Assembly: GCA_036897485.1 (NCBI GenBank)
Contig: JAYMTF010000703.1
Coordinates: 1 to 31,383, forward strand
Reading direction: 5' to 3'
Origin: Pelargonium nanum
Taxonomy: Eukaryota; Streptophyta; Magnoliopsida; Geraniales; Geraniaceae
DNA length: 31,383 nt
This document shows, in pieces, positions 1-8,751 of this stretch. How positions within the stretch are numbered: the first letter of the stretch is position 1; each line of letters opens with the position of its first letter. The notes beneath the pieces are model-generated. The model saw nothing but the letters and a program-made list of their open reading frames with translations. It searched no databases and had not been told where the DNA came from. The translations under genes were made by a program, and so were the position numbers.

Positions 1-62
1 GTAGTGGTTATCACATTTGCCTTACACGCAAATGGTCCCCAGTTCGATCCTGGGCAGTAGCA
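1..62 (+). tRNA. tRNA-Val(UAC), 5' truncated by window edge
   Basis: This is the 3' part of a tRNA gene, nearly identical to the complete copy at 151-223. The anticodon loop CTTACAC gives anticodon TAC (Val), between stem halves TTTGC and GCAAA. The T arm contains AGTTCGATCCTGG, and the acceptor 3' strand CAGTAGC ends at 61 with discriminator A at 62. About 11 nt of the 5' end lie outside the window. The acceptor strand differs from the second copy (CAGTAGC versus CAGCAGC), so a compensating change would be expected in the missing 5' strand. A short T run at 64-67 could end Pol III transcription. Confidence 0.9.
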
Positions 63-150
63 TTTTCGAAAATTAAAACCAAAATTTTTAATTCACATTT
101 TCAATATCATATATTTTATATACAAATCACCTGTGACATTGTCAACAATA

Positions 151-223
151 GCTGCTGTGGTGTAGTGGTTATCACATTTGCCTTACACGCAAATGGTCCC
201 CAGTTCGATCCTGGGCAGCAGCA
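151..223 (+). tRNA. tRNA-Val(UAC)
   Basis: This is a complete nuclear tRNA gene without an intron. The acceptor stem GCTGCTG (151-157) pairs perfectly with CAGCAGC (216-222), and 223 is the discriminator A. The D-arm (A box) starts TGGTGTAGTGG. The anticodon loop CTTACAC has anticodon TAC, which decodes GTA (valine). The T arm contains GTTCGATCC (B box). CAA trinucleotides at 143-148 just upstream fit the CAA start context common at plant tRNA genes. A run of ten T residues at 229-238 is a strong Pol III terminator. It lies in tandem with the copy at 1-62. Confidence 0.96.
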
Positions 224-975
224 ATTTCTTTTTTTTTTCTTTGTTATATTTTTTCAGGTAAAACAAACTAAATTTCATCACAAAAACTCAAAATTCAATC
301 CATAATTTTTGTGAATTTAAGTGTTTGAAATTCAACCCACATTTTTTATGGGTTTAGGCCGCACAAAATAAACCAAATCAATTTTCAGCCGATTCAAATC
401 AGGCCATGCAAATCCATAGTGAACTCGCATATTTGATACTAAAAACCTGAAACCAGCACTCCTCGCAGGCCAGTTTCAGGTTTGACCTTCTAAATCCGAA
501 CCCAAAAAATTCATCTCATGATCACCTTCCAGAATTTACAGGGAATGAACCAAAATCAGACCTAAACAAGGTAGTGAAGGATTAGAAAATAGAAAATGTA
601 TGTTCTAGTACAAAAAAAATAGGGTCCCTTACATTTGTAGGTAGGAGACAAAAAGATGAACAAACACTAAATTCAGCATATCACATTGTAATGATCAAAA
701 CAACAAAGCCATATCATTTAATTACACGATTGTTGCGCTCGGACACAAGTGTTAATTTCTCATCGCATTCATCATCATCGTCATCTCCCCGTGCTCCTAT
801 CAACAAGATCAAACTTTCCTCCTGCAACGAAAAGCACTTCACCGTTGGCATTTCAATTGAAATTTTTGTTCATGAGTGAGAATTAAGAATCAGAAAGCGT
901 TTCACTATCATAAGCTCATGTACCTCTGATTGATGCAAGTGGCTAAGCATGTGGAGGCTTCAGAGGGGCTTGACC
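224..975. other. Intergenic spacer, tRNA-Val to RPL9 3' end
   Basis: This AT-rich stretch lies between the tRNA genes and the convergent 3' end of the minus-strand RPL9 gene. The short open frame at 691-879 is rich in Ser and His, has no recognisable family resemblance and lacks clear splice or promoter context, so I do not call it. The part next to 975 should contain the RPL9 3' UTR, but I see no strong AATAAA on the minus strand. Confidence 0.6.
229..238 (+). terminator. RNA polymerase III T-run terminator of tRNA-Val
   Basis: An uninterrupted run of ten T residues begins six bases after the discriminator base of the tRNA gene at 151-223. That is the expected position and form of a Pol III terminator. 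Confidence 0.8.
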
Positions 976-3065
976 TTAGTTTGCTGAAACAGTCAACCTC
1001 ACTAGTGCAGTAACTTCTGGATGAAGCTTCAGTTCTACAATATATGTCCCTATTTCCCGAATCTCTGGAAGAACCACAATCTTCTTGTCCAGATCCCTAA
1101 AAAGCAGAGTAATTTGATTGCATTTTATATTAAGTTTTAGTTTTCAAGATCCCGACTACTCAATGCAGAGTTTGCAAATATGTGAATGTGTCTACACAGA
1201 GATGCAGGAAACATCACTGTGAATAAACACTGTAAAGAAGTGCCATTTATTTTGAACGTTTCAGGAAACAAAAATCTTACTGAAAACCCCAAAAGACTCC
1301 TATAATTGTGTGATAATTCAAAACAACAGCAGGCCAAATTGCACAACCCAAAATTTCACTTTTAAGAGCAATTTTGAAACTTCCAAGTCATAATCACATA
1401 TACAGCTGTTTCATAACTTCATCGATTACGGAGAGATTATTTTTGGAAAGGACTTGATTCGACAAACAATATGAATCACTATACAAGAACCATTCCTATT
1501 AGTCGCACGAAAAATATATTTATATCATAACTCATCAGGCAGAATATATCGTGGGAAATACCTCTGAAGCTGTGACTTGACTATGTCAACAAAGTCCTGA
1601 ACTGTAACACTGCAAAAAATAAATCTATGTCACACGATATGCATATAGTATATACTAAAAGCCAGCGCCTGTTGCACTAAACCTACTCACCTTCCAAAAA
1701 ATTTCTTTCCTGTTGCACTTTTGCGCTTCACTTTAAAGGCTCCAACAGTTTCATAAATTCGAGCAAGTTGTTTTGCCTCTTCTTTTACCTGCAAAAGGAG
1801 AGGAGACGGAGAGGAATGAGTCCAAAGACGTCATAAATTATTGCAAGTCATAGAACTCAATCAACATTTCGCAATAGAGCAGACACTTTATTTCGCAATA
1901 GCTGCATATCCACTTTTAACAGAGATAGCCAGAACCTGTGAGGGGTTATAGATATAATTGCATAAACAGCCCTTCAGGGCTTGGATCACTTCAATACCAC
2001 AAGGATTGTAGTTCTGAAAAATTACCATAGTGTTCCACAAAATGATACTAAAAAACGGTCACTCATGTATAATTTAATTACCCGTTGTTTCTCAGCCTCA
2101 ATTCTCTCCTCTTCCATCTTTATTTCCCTGTAAAAAGAATCATACATAATCAACAAGTTGATTTAAAGCTAAAACATAGATTTTCCCCGAAATACAAGTT
2201 AGAACGAGTACACAAATTGCTCAAGACTAATCCTAAGATTTTCAAGAGAATATAGAAAGGCATTGCAACTACACAATACTCAATTTTCTATATAACAAAT
2301 TACTCCAGAAACCAATTGATGAAAAAGTTGCAGACTTTAAAATTTTGCTAAACACTAAACTGGGCTGTTCATGCTATACCATCAGAATGCAACATCTTAC
2401 ACTGTCAAATCAAGAACAAACATCAAATACTTGTGTATTAAGCTTTTCCACAGTAACATTATAAAAACAAGACTTTAAAACTACACAACTGCTTCACTTC
2501 CTCTCACTTACTGGTTTGATTGCATTTAGCACACAATCTGTTCGACAAAATTCCCAACCAAATCCACCCCATTTCTAACCTCAAACTCTCAAACCCTACT
2601 CCGAATCAATCCACAAACAATCAACACAAATCATCACAATTTCAAGCATCAAAATGGTTTAGATTATACATTACTTGAGCAGTTGGGGAGTGGCAATCTG
2701 CGCCTTTCCCGTGGGCAGAAGATAGTTTCTCAAATATCCAGCCCTAACATTGAGAAGCTGACCTTTCGTTCCCACAAATTCAACGTCCTCCTTCAGAACC
2801 ACCTGAACCCACCGATAAAATCATACACCATCAACATACATTTTCCAGAACCAATTTTCTCGGGAAACAAACAAGCCGCGGACCATAAAAAGTAAATATA
2901 ATTTGATTTTTCATGTACCTTGCGAATTTTCTTGACCTTCTTCTGCGCCACAATCACGAATTGGGTTCTTTTTTCCGGCAATTTGGCGGTTCCGGTGGTG
3001 TTGATGCCGAAATTGTGAGTGCTTATGCAAGAGTTCCATGACAGAGACGCTGCTGTGGATGCCAT
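976..3065 (-). CDS. RPL9: 50S ribosomal protein L9, chloroplast (bL9c), six exons
   Basis: This gene encodes a nuclear-coded plastid large-subunit ribosomal protein of 195 aa, translated in the cytosol and imported into the chloroplast. Exons on the minus strand are 3065-2919, 2802-2675, 2127-2082, 1788-1691, 1609-1562 and 1096-976. All junctions are GT-AG and the lengths sum to 588 nt with no stop before the final TAA. Residues 1 to about 40 form a Ser/Thr-rich transit peptide ending near FVIVA. The bL9 N domain follows, with [16 protein letters not shown] and [16 protein letters not shown] (about residues 50-85). Next come the long charged linker helix ([16 protein letters not shown], about 92-107) and the C domain ending in [17 protein letters not shown]. 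The length matches plant bL9c, which I recall at just under 200 aa. The start is the only ATG that yields a transit peptide. Start and function are firm. Confidence 0.96.
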
Positions 3066-4044
3066 TTTCGCTACTCTGCTTCTGATACTCTCAGTCTCAG
3101 TCTCTGTGTTCTATGGGTTTTGGGGTCTTATCTGTTTCGTGCTTTGCTTTGCTATCGGCTAGGCATATTTTCTTTATTGCATTTTGACCTCTCTATTTTA
3201 GTTAAACTACAATATCGCCCCTCTTTCAATTTTTGATTGCAATCATGACCTTTAATTTAGAGGGGGGACAGTAACGTCAGTGGAGGTAACGGTGAGAGTG
3301 GTAGAGGATGTGTAATCGGGTGGTGGTGCTGACCGCGCGGTGAACATTTTGGATCTGAACTCGTAGACACTTAAAATAACATGTGATCAATTTTCGATTC
3401 GGATTGGAATCGTCTCGTGAAAAGTGGGGTCGGATTAGCCAAATTCACGTGAATATGTGTATCTTACACTTTAAGACTACTTTTGGTACACTGTAATGAA
3501 AAAGAATGTAATAACTAATAAGTGTTCTCAAACCGCCGAATTGAGATTGACGTTGATGTTGCAATGTTCTCAAACCGCCAACGCCTTGGAGGTGGCTGGA
3601 TTGCCCGAGACAATGAGGGCTGCTTTCGGAGACGGGTTGTTGTTCTTGGTTTGGGAGGGTGGCCTTGAAGCGGAAAAGGACAATAGTCAGTTTCATTATT
3701 TCACTATTTCAGTTCAACTAAATTTTTATAAATTACATATCAGTTGAATATTTAATATTAGAGAATCACTTTTCGATATCATATTCATTTTATTAAAAGT
3801 TGTAATACGTCATTGATTATTAATGAAATTAATATTTCATATGTTTTTTTATTTTATATGTGTCAACTCTTTGTTTAGGGTATGTGATTGGCCAAAAAGG
3901 GGATTGGTTACATGTGAGGGAGGTTGTAAGTGGGGATGAGCTCATTTGGGGTAATATTTTTAGTTGACTTCCACATACATATACCTTCACAAAAACCTTT
4001 GGTATATGCAGAGATTGATCTATGCAATATTCGATTCCATAACC
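3066..4044. other. Divergent intergenic region, RPL9 and STOP2-like promoters
   Basis: RPL9 (minus) and the zinc-finger gene (plus) diverge from this 979-bp region, so it must hold both promoters. I see a palindromic G-box core CACGTG at 3447-3452 inside TTCACGTGAA. A 15-bp exact direct repeat (TGTTCTCAAACCGCC) lies at 3523-3537 and 3565-3579. Open frames on both strands at about 3445-3747 overlap that repeat; they show no recognisable domain and I treat them as chance or as a decayed gene fragment. No convincing TATA box could be assigned to either gene. Confidence 0.6.
3447..3452. promoter_or_regulatory. G-box (CACGTG) in divergent promoter region
   Basis: The CACGTG core sits inside the ten-base palindrome TTCACGTGAA, 382 bp upstream of the RPL9 start codon and about 600 bp upstream of the zinc-finger start. 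G-boxes bind bZIP and bHLH factors such as light regulators. A single six-base match can occur by chance, so function is an inference. Confidence 0.4.
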
Positions 4045-5160
4045 ATGATTTCAAATCCAAGATCCAATGTCACTTCTTGTTCACCAAATATCTCACAAGG
4101 ATCCCACCAACAATCGTGCGGTGCCAATTCAAGAATTACTCGTGATGGAGTCGTTCGTGTTGATTCCAGTCCATCCTTAATTTTTGAATCGAATGATCGT
4201 CACTCGACCTCCCTTCTTTACAATCTCTCCGCTCTCACGGAAAAGTTTCATCAGATTCAGTCGTTACTATTGATCCCTCGACAATTCGAGTCAACGTCCG
4301 AAACCCTAGCTAGTTTAACCACTTCCGTCCAAGAAATTATTGCCACCGCCTCTTCAATGATGCTCACGTGTCAACAAATGGCTATTGATAACGCTCCAAT
4401 TTCTCCACTTCAACCGAACACGGGACAATGTCAACAAATGGCTATTGAGAACGCTTCAGTTTCTCAACCTCAACCATACCGGGGACAATGTCAACAAATG
4501 GCTATAGATAACACTTCAGTTTATCCACCTCAACCAAACACGGGACGCGAACAAGGTGAAGCAACAACACAAGACATATCTCTAGATTGGTACGAGGAAA
4601 GTTACAACCAAGATCGTTCAAGCTACGACGTAGTGGAACTAAATGTTGCGGACTTGCTCGCGAAGTACACGCACTATTGTCAAATTTGCGCTAAAGGCTT
4701 CAAGCGAGACGCGAACCTCAGAATGCACATGAGGGCACACGGGGACGAGTACAAGTCCGTGGCCGCACTAAGCAACAAAACAAACCAAATCGACAAGACG
4801 AGCAAAGAATTTGTGAGGATAAAATACTCGTGCCCGCACGAAGGGTGCAAGTGGAACCGAAAGCACGCGAAGTTTCAGCCTTTGAAGTCTATGATTTGCG
4901 CGAAGAATCATTACAAGAGGACTCATTGTCCGAAAATGTACGTGTGCAAGAGGTGTACGAGGAAGCAATTCTCGGTGTTGTCGGATTTGCGGACGCACGA
5001 GAAGCATTGCGGAGACATGAAATGGAAGTGTTCTTGCGGAACCACGTTTTCTAGGAAAGATAAGCTTATGGGACATGTTAGTTTGTTCGTTGGACATGCG
5101 CCGGTCGATAACGTTGCTGCGAGGAACAAGATTCTTGCTTCGTCAAGCTACACGAATTGA
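4045..5160 (+). CDS. STOP2: C2H2 zinc-finger transcription factor, STOP1/STOP2 family
   Basis: This is a nuclear zinc-finger regulator of the SENSITIVE TO PROTON RHIZOTOXICITY family. STOP1 and STOP2 control genes for acid-soil, proton and aluminium tolerance. It is a single exon of 371 aa when started at ATG 4045, which has A at -3; the in-frame ATG at 4006 would add 13 hydrophobic residues in a poorer context. Residues 59-77 ([19 protein letters not shown]) match the N-terminal family helix. Zinc finger 1 has C212, C215, H228, H232 with the family signature [20 protein letters not shown]. Finger 2 has C263, C268, H289, H294 ([15 protein letters not shown]). Finger 3 has C301, C304, H318, C322. 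Finger 4 has C329, C331, H344, H351 ([13 protein letters not shown]). Residues 109-168 are three 20-residue tandem repeats. The C-terminus ends soon after finger 4, as in STOP2 rather than the longer STOP1. The family call is firm; orthology to STOP2 is inferred. Confidence 0.9.
   Translation: MISNPRSNVTSCSPNISQGSHQQSCGANSRITRDGVVRVDSSPSLIFESNDRHSTSLLYNLSALTEKFHQIQSLLLIPRQFESTSETLASLTTSVQEIIATASSMMLTCQQMAIDNAPISPLQPNTGQCQQMAIENASVSQPQPYRGQCQQMAIDNTSVYPPQPNTGREQGEATTQDISLDWYEESYNQDRSSYDVVELNVADLLAKYTHYCQICAKGFKRDANLRMHMRAHGDEYKSVAALSNKTNQIDKTSKEFVRIKYSCPHEGCKWNRKHAKFQPLKSMICAKNHYKRTHCPKMYVCKRCTRKQFSVLSDLRTHEKHCGDMKWKCSCGTTFSRKDKLMGHVSLFVGHAPVDNVAARNKILASSSYTN
4369..4548 (+). repeat. Three 60-bp in-frame tandem repeats in STOP2-like CDS
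   Basis: Three head-to-tail 60-bp units lie at 4369-4428, 4429-4488 and 4489-4548, each starting TGTCAACAAATGGCTAT. They encode [40 protein letters not shown] and [20 protein letters not shown]. The period is exactly 20 codons, so the frame is kept. Units differ at a modest number of positions, so the duplication is not brand new. Confidence 0.95.
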
Positions 5161-6105
5161 AAATGTTTATATAATTAAGGTAATTGATGTATATTTTTCA
5201 TTTTGATAATGTAAGTCGAATGTATTGTTTGATACACAGGTTTGAAATGCGTTTTTGAAGTGCTTGAAATTTGAAAATGTTGCGGCACAAAAAAGAAAAA
5301 GAATGAGAGAGTATATGTTTGATGATCACTTTGGGTTTTAATCTTGGTTTTAGTTAATTAGAGATACTAGATGACGGTCGATTAAAGTTGTTGGTATTGG
5401 GAAGTTTAATGAATTAAACGAAAGGAGATGAAAACGAGTAGAACGATTTCGTGAATGGATAAAAACATGAAAATTGATTGAAAAGTTAAAGAGTTGAATG
5501 GACGTGCAACTCGGTTAAATGAGCTTTCAAGAGTGTGTATATTTTGTTTGGACGTAGTAGCCAATATGATCGAGCATTCACCGAATTCAACTACGTTTCA
5601 CTTCTACGAGAGACAAAAACACATATATTTCTAATTGAATGAGTGATCAATTGAAACGTAAGATTGTTCAACGTGAATAGTCAAATTTTGAAGTTCGTTT
5701 TTTTCCCTAGCGTAAATATATTTTCTATTTGTTTATATTAATTCCTTAATACATTGGTATATCCGATGACGTTGAGTAGTTGTTGACTGTTTATTTCGTT
5801 TGTATATACGATCATCTATTGTCGATCATAAGAGTAATTTATGAGAGCATATTAAGATAAAGCTAACAATTTGTGTGTACATCTTGTTGAAAGTTGAGCG
5901 CAGTTACACGATTCAACACGAAGAAATTAATATTCATTCGAACTAGAATAACCGCGAGTATTAGGTTCCCGGTCAAACCGGAAATTTGAAAAACTGCCAG
6001 GTCAGCAATCGGCTCACTAATTTCAATTTCCCAAAAGCTCAAGAAAAGCCCGCTAATCCGAAACCCAATCGTACCCGTCCATCCCTCTCCCTAAAATCCC
6101 ACCGT
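5161..6105. other. Intergenic region between STOP2-like and H2B
   Basis: This AT-rich stretch holds the 3' UTR of the zinc-finger gene at its left end and the distal H2B promoter at its right end. No open frame with coding character, no RNA gene and no transposon ends are visible. Confidence 0.6.
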
Positions 6106-6123
6106 CCACGTCATCGATCCGCG
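6106..6123. promoter_or_regulatory. Plant histone type I promoter element (Hex + inverted Oct)
   Basis: CCACGTCATCGATCCGCG fits, base for base, the plant histone gene type I element as I recall it (CCACGTCANCGATCCGCG). It is a hexamer ACGTCA (6108-6113) joined to the reverse octamer GATCCGCG (6116-6123). In plant histone genes this composite drives S-phase and meristem expression through bZIP and octamer-binding factors. It lies 142 bp upstream of the H2B start codon and 39 bp upstream of the TATA box, the expected region. Confidence 0.9.
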
Positions 6124-6137
6124 CCTCCCAAACCTAG

Positions 6138-6142
6138 CCAAT
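6138..6142 (+). promoter_or_regulatory. CCAAT box of H2B promoter
   Basis: CCAAT (in AGCCAATAAC) lies 20 bp upstream of the TATA box and 15 bp downstream of the type I element. It is a plausible NF-Y site, supported only by sequence and position. Confidence 0.5.
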
Positions 6143-6161
6143 AACGCATCGTCCTTCACTC

Positions 6162-6170
6162 TATATATAA
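6162..6170 (+). promoter_or_regulatory. TATA box of H2B
   Basis: TATATATAA, followed by ACC, lies 78 bp upstream of the ATG at 6248. This predicts a start site near 6195 and a 5' UTR of about 50 nt, usual for plant histone genes. Confidence 0.85.
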
Positions 6171-6247
6171 ACCAAATCTCCACCATCTTCAAAACTCACC
6201 ACTCACAAATCTCTGTACAAATCTTCAAAACCTTCATCGATTTGAAA

Positions 6248-6673
6248 ATGGCGCCAAGAGCAGAGAAAAAGCCGGCGGAGAAGAAGCCAGCGGAGAAGTC
6301 TCCGGCGGCGGCGGAGAAGAAGCCGAGAGCAGAGAAGAAGCTCCCGAAGGACGCAGCGTCGTCGCAGGACAAGAAGAAGAAGAGATCGAAGAAGAGCGTC
6401 GAGACCTACAAGATCTACATCTTCAAGGTCCTCAAGCAGGTCCATCCCGATATTGGAATCTCCAGCAAGGCCATGGGGATCATGAACAGCTTCATCAATG
6501 ATATATTTGAGAAGCTTGCTCAGGAGTCGTCGAAGCTCGCCAGGTACAACAAGAAGCCCACCATTACTTCCCGGGAGATTCAGACCGCGGTTCGGTTGGT
6601 TCTTCCCGGAGAGCTCGCCAAGCACGCCGTGTCGGAGGGCACCAAGGCGGTGACGAAGTTTACAAGCTCTTAG
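6248..6673 (+). CDS. H2B: Histone H2B
   Basis: This is a core nucleosomal histone of 141 aa without introns, as usual for plant H2B. The start is ATG 6248, which gives [17 protein letters not shown]; the TTG six bases upstream is not a start. Residues 1-50 are the plant-type Lys/Ala/Pro/Glu-rich tail, with repeated [13 protein letters not shown], ending in KKKKRSKKS. The histone fold runs from [20 protein letters not shown] (51-70) through [20 protein letters not shown] to [29 protein letters not shown]. The C-terminus [11 protein letters not shown] contains K137, the residue equivalent to the plant monoubiquitination site. GC-rich codon use differs from the neighbouring genes, as is usual for highly expressed histones. 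The promoter elements at 6106-6170 indicate replication-linked expression. Confidence 0.98.
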   Translation: MAPRAEKKPAEKKPAEKSPAAAEKKPRAEKKLPKDAASSQDKKKKRSKKSVETYKIYIFKVLKQVHPDIGISSKAMGIMNSFINDIFEKLAQESSKLARYNKKPTITSREIQTAVRLVLPGELAKHAVSEGTKAVTKFTSS

Positions 6674-6761
6674 ATGTGGATTTTGGGTTTTAGGGTTTGT
6701 AATTGGGTTTGTTCTTCTGAGTCTTATCTATAGTTTGTAATTTCGGTTTCTAGGGTTTATT

Positions 6762-6767
6762 AATGGA
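6762..6767 (+). promoter_or_regulatory. Candidate poly(A) near-upstream element of H2B
   Basis: Plant histone mRNAs are polyadenylated. AATGGA, a variant used as a plant near-upstream element, lies 89 bp after the stop codon. Upstream TTTGTAAT stretches (from 6696 and 6734) resemble far-upstream elements. This rests on weak motifs only. Confidence 0.35.
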
Positions 6768-7547
6768 AAAAGATTGATCTTTTTAGTACATTTGATGACT
6801 GTGACTGTTTAATTGGTTATTATGATGATTATCTGGTGGATTGCTATCTGCTCTTGATGAATCCAACTGGGTTATGGCATGATTTTGCAATTTGCCTGAT
6901 TTTGCTGAAGCTCCTTGTGTAGCTTATGGTATGTTTTATTTGATTTTCTGGTGCTTTTTTGAAGATAATATCACTATTTTCTATGTGTGAGCTCTATTAC
7001 ATTGATTTTTATTTAATTTTTTGGTGCTTTGTTTGAAGATTAGATCACTATGTTCTATGTTTATTGATCATCACAACATTTTATGCATATACATGTAAGT
7101 TTGAGGTATTTCTGGGAAGCAGAATTTGCTATTTTTGGGTTTTGTTCTCTGCTGAATCTTGAAGTTTAAGGTTTGGGATGTTAATGTTAATATCATTGTT
7201 TTGCAGGCTCTTTGTGCACCAAAATTGCAACTTGAATGTTCACTTGATTTAAGATTTATTAAAATTCACATTTTTAACCTTTGTAAGGTTTATAGTTGAA
7301 TGAACTTTTTCCATGAAATTTATTTTTCATTTGTTTGTTTGTTGACATATAGGAGGCACTCTTTGAATGATTTATGTAATTTGCAAATTGTGCTGGTGAT
7401 CGAATAAATTGTTGATGGTGATGCTTCTTTTCTCTGTTCATATGGAGTTATGATTTTGTTCCCCTCAAATGTTCAATACTTTTTTTAAAGAATTATATAT
7501 TTGTATATTTGTATCTGGTAAGGGTGGGCCACCTTTGTGCGCATCTA

Positions 7548-7704
7548 GAGTTTATTCACTCGGTCGGGTGATCTTAAGAATGCACTCTGTACGCCGTCTC
7601 GAGTTTATTCACTCGGTCGGGTGATCTTAAGAATGCACACCCTACGCCATCTCGAGTTTATTCACTCATTGGGTGATCTTGAGAATGCACATCTTACGCC
7701 AGCT
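7548..7704. repeat. 53-bp tandem repeat, three units, with degenerate extension
   Basis: Units at 7548-7600, 7601-7653 and 7654-7704 share GAGTTTATTCACTC, GGTGATCTT and GAATGCAC in the same order. Units 1 and 2 are nearly identical; unit 3 is more diverged. A longer degenerate unit follows to about 7850, in which GTGATCTT (7673 and 7771), CTTGT(G/A)ATGCAT and CAATGAAGTG-like words recur about 98 bp apart. The minus strand of that tail contains GGTTCAAATCTTGGGG, which resembles a tRNA B box, so the array may derive from a decayed mobile element. Confidence 0.8.
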
Positions 7705-8576
7705 TGTGATGCATCGGATGAAGTGTTAGCCCTAAGATTTTAACCCAATACAAGTTTATACAATCGTCCAGTGATCTTAAAAATGCACGTCTTAAGTCGG
7801 CTTGTAATGCATTCAATGAAGTGCTAACCCCAAGATTTGAACCCAATAAAAAAGAAGTGAACCACTTTAACATAGCTAGTCCTTTGGGGTTAAAAGTTCA
7901 TCATTCTCTATAATTGAAATTACAATTCTTTAAAAATCCAAAAATTTGTCACAACATATGTTTGCAAATAAAAATGTGAAACTTACCCTGTTGAATGCGT
8001 TCAATTAATATTTTATCGGTTAACAATGTAAAAATTGTCAATGAGAAGAGAGCAGAAAGTTTTAATAAATTTTTTCTTAATTTTGTTTAAGTCGTCAATG
8101 AATTCTGCACATCTCAATCGAACAATTAGTGTAGGTTAAAAATATATTATAGAGAGCAATTAATCAAAATTTCATTGCAGATTTAAACAAATAAATATTT
8201 GAATTGTTTCAAATTCCATAATGTTCAAAACATGCATAGATATGAAATTATAAATAAACATTGCTTTTGGAAATTATATGATTTTTTAAATATTGTATTT
8301 GTATTTGAAATATAATTTTTAAATTCTTATTAATAAATTTCGAATCAAATATAAGTTTTTTTTTAAAAAAAATAAATAATTGCATGTAAAAGTAACCTAA
8401 GATTAAGAATTGCACATTCTTAAATTCTTTTCATTGGTTTGATGGGTCCTGAATAAAATATGATCGAATCTACCGGTCGTTTATTTTACCGCGGCACCTA
8501 ATTGATTTGTGGTCCGTGCACCCGACGGTCGTCCCATTACGGAAGTTTCGACCGGTAAAAGCACAAAATCAAAATC

Positions 8577-8615
8577 ATGAACAACAACGACGACGACACA
8601 AACCCTCAGATCTGA
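8577..8615 (+). other. Possible 12-codon upstream ORF in SGR6 leader
   Basis: ATG 8577 opens a 12-residue frame rich in Asn and Asp (MNNNDDDTNPQI) that ends at TGA 8613-8615, 136 bp before the SGR6 start codon. It matters only if SGR6 transcription begins upstream of 8577, which the sequence does not prove. Confidence 0.3.
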
Positions 8616-8751
8616 CAATTGAAGTCGACAAAGCCAGGTGTTATTGCAAAGGAAGCAACCACACCACCACCACCACACCAAGCCACCAAGCTCCTTTGCT
8701 TCTTTTTCGTTCCAATCACAAAACCCCAACCTGGAACGATCTTAATTCGCC

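Larger units (their letters stand above)
6674..8751. other. Intergenic region between H2B and SGR6
   Basis: This region is about 2 kb long. It holds the H2B 3' UTR, an AT-rich stretch without coding signal, a 53-bp tandem repeat array (described separately) and the SGR6 promoter and 5' UTR near 8480-8751. The open frames here are short, without domain resemblance. Confidence 0.6.

Noticed and set aside
691-879. 62-codon open frame near the RPL9 3' end
   Set aside because: Low-complexity Ser-rich translation with no recognisable family and no promoter or splice context; its length is expected by chance.
4006-4044. Upstream in-frame ATG as the STOP2-like start, and the TTG-started frame at 3964
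   Set aside because: TTG is not a normal plant start. ATG 4006 lacks a purine at -3 and adds a hydrophobic stretch atypical of the family. ATG 4045 has A at -3 and gives a STOP2-like length, though 4006 cannot be excluded.
4768-5129. Open frames opposite or overlapping the zinc-finger CDS
   Set aside because: They are shadows of the real gene in other frames, with no domain content.
6203-6625. 140-codon minus-strand frame opposite H2B
   Set aside because: Leu/Arg-rich antisense of the Lys/Glu-rich H2B codons; a composition artefact.
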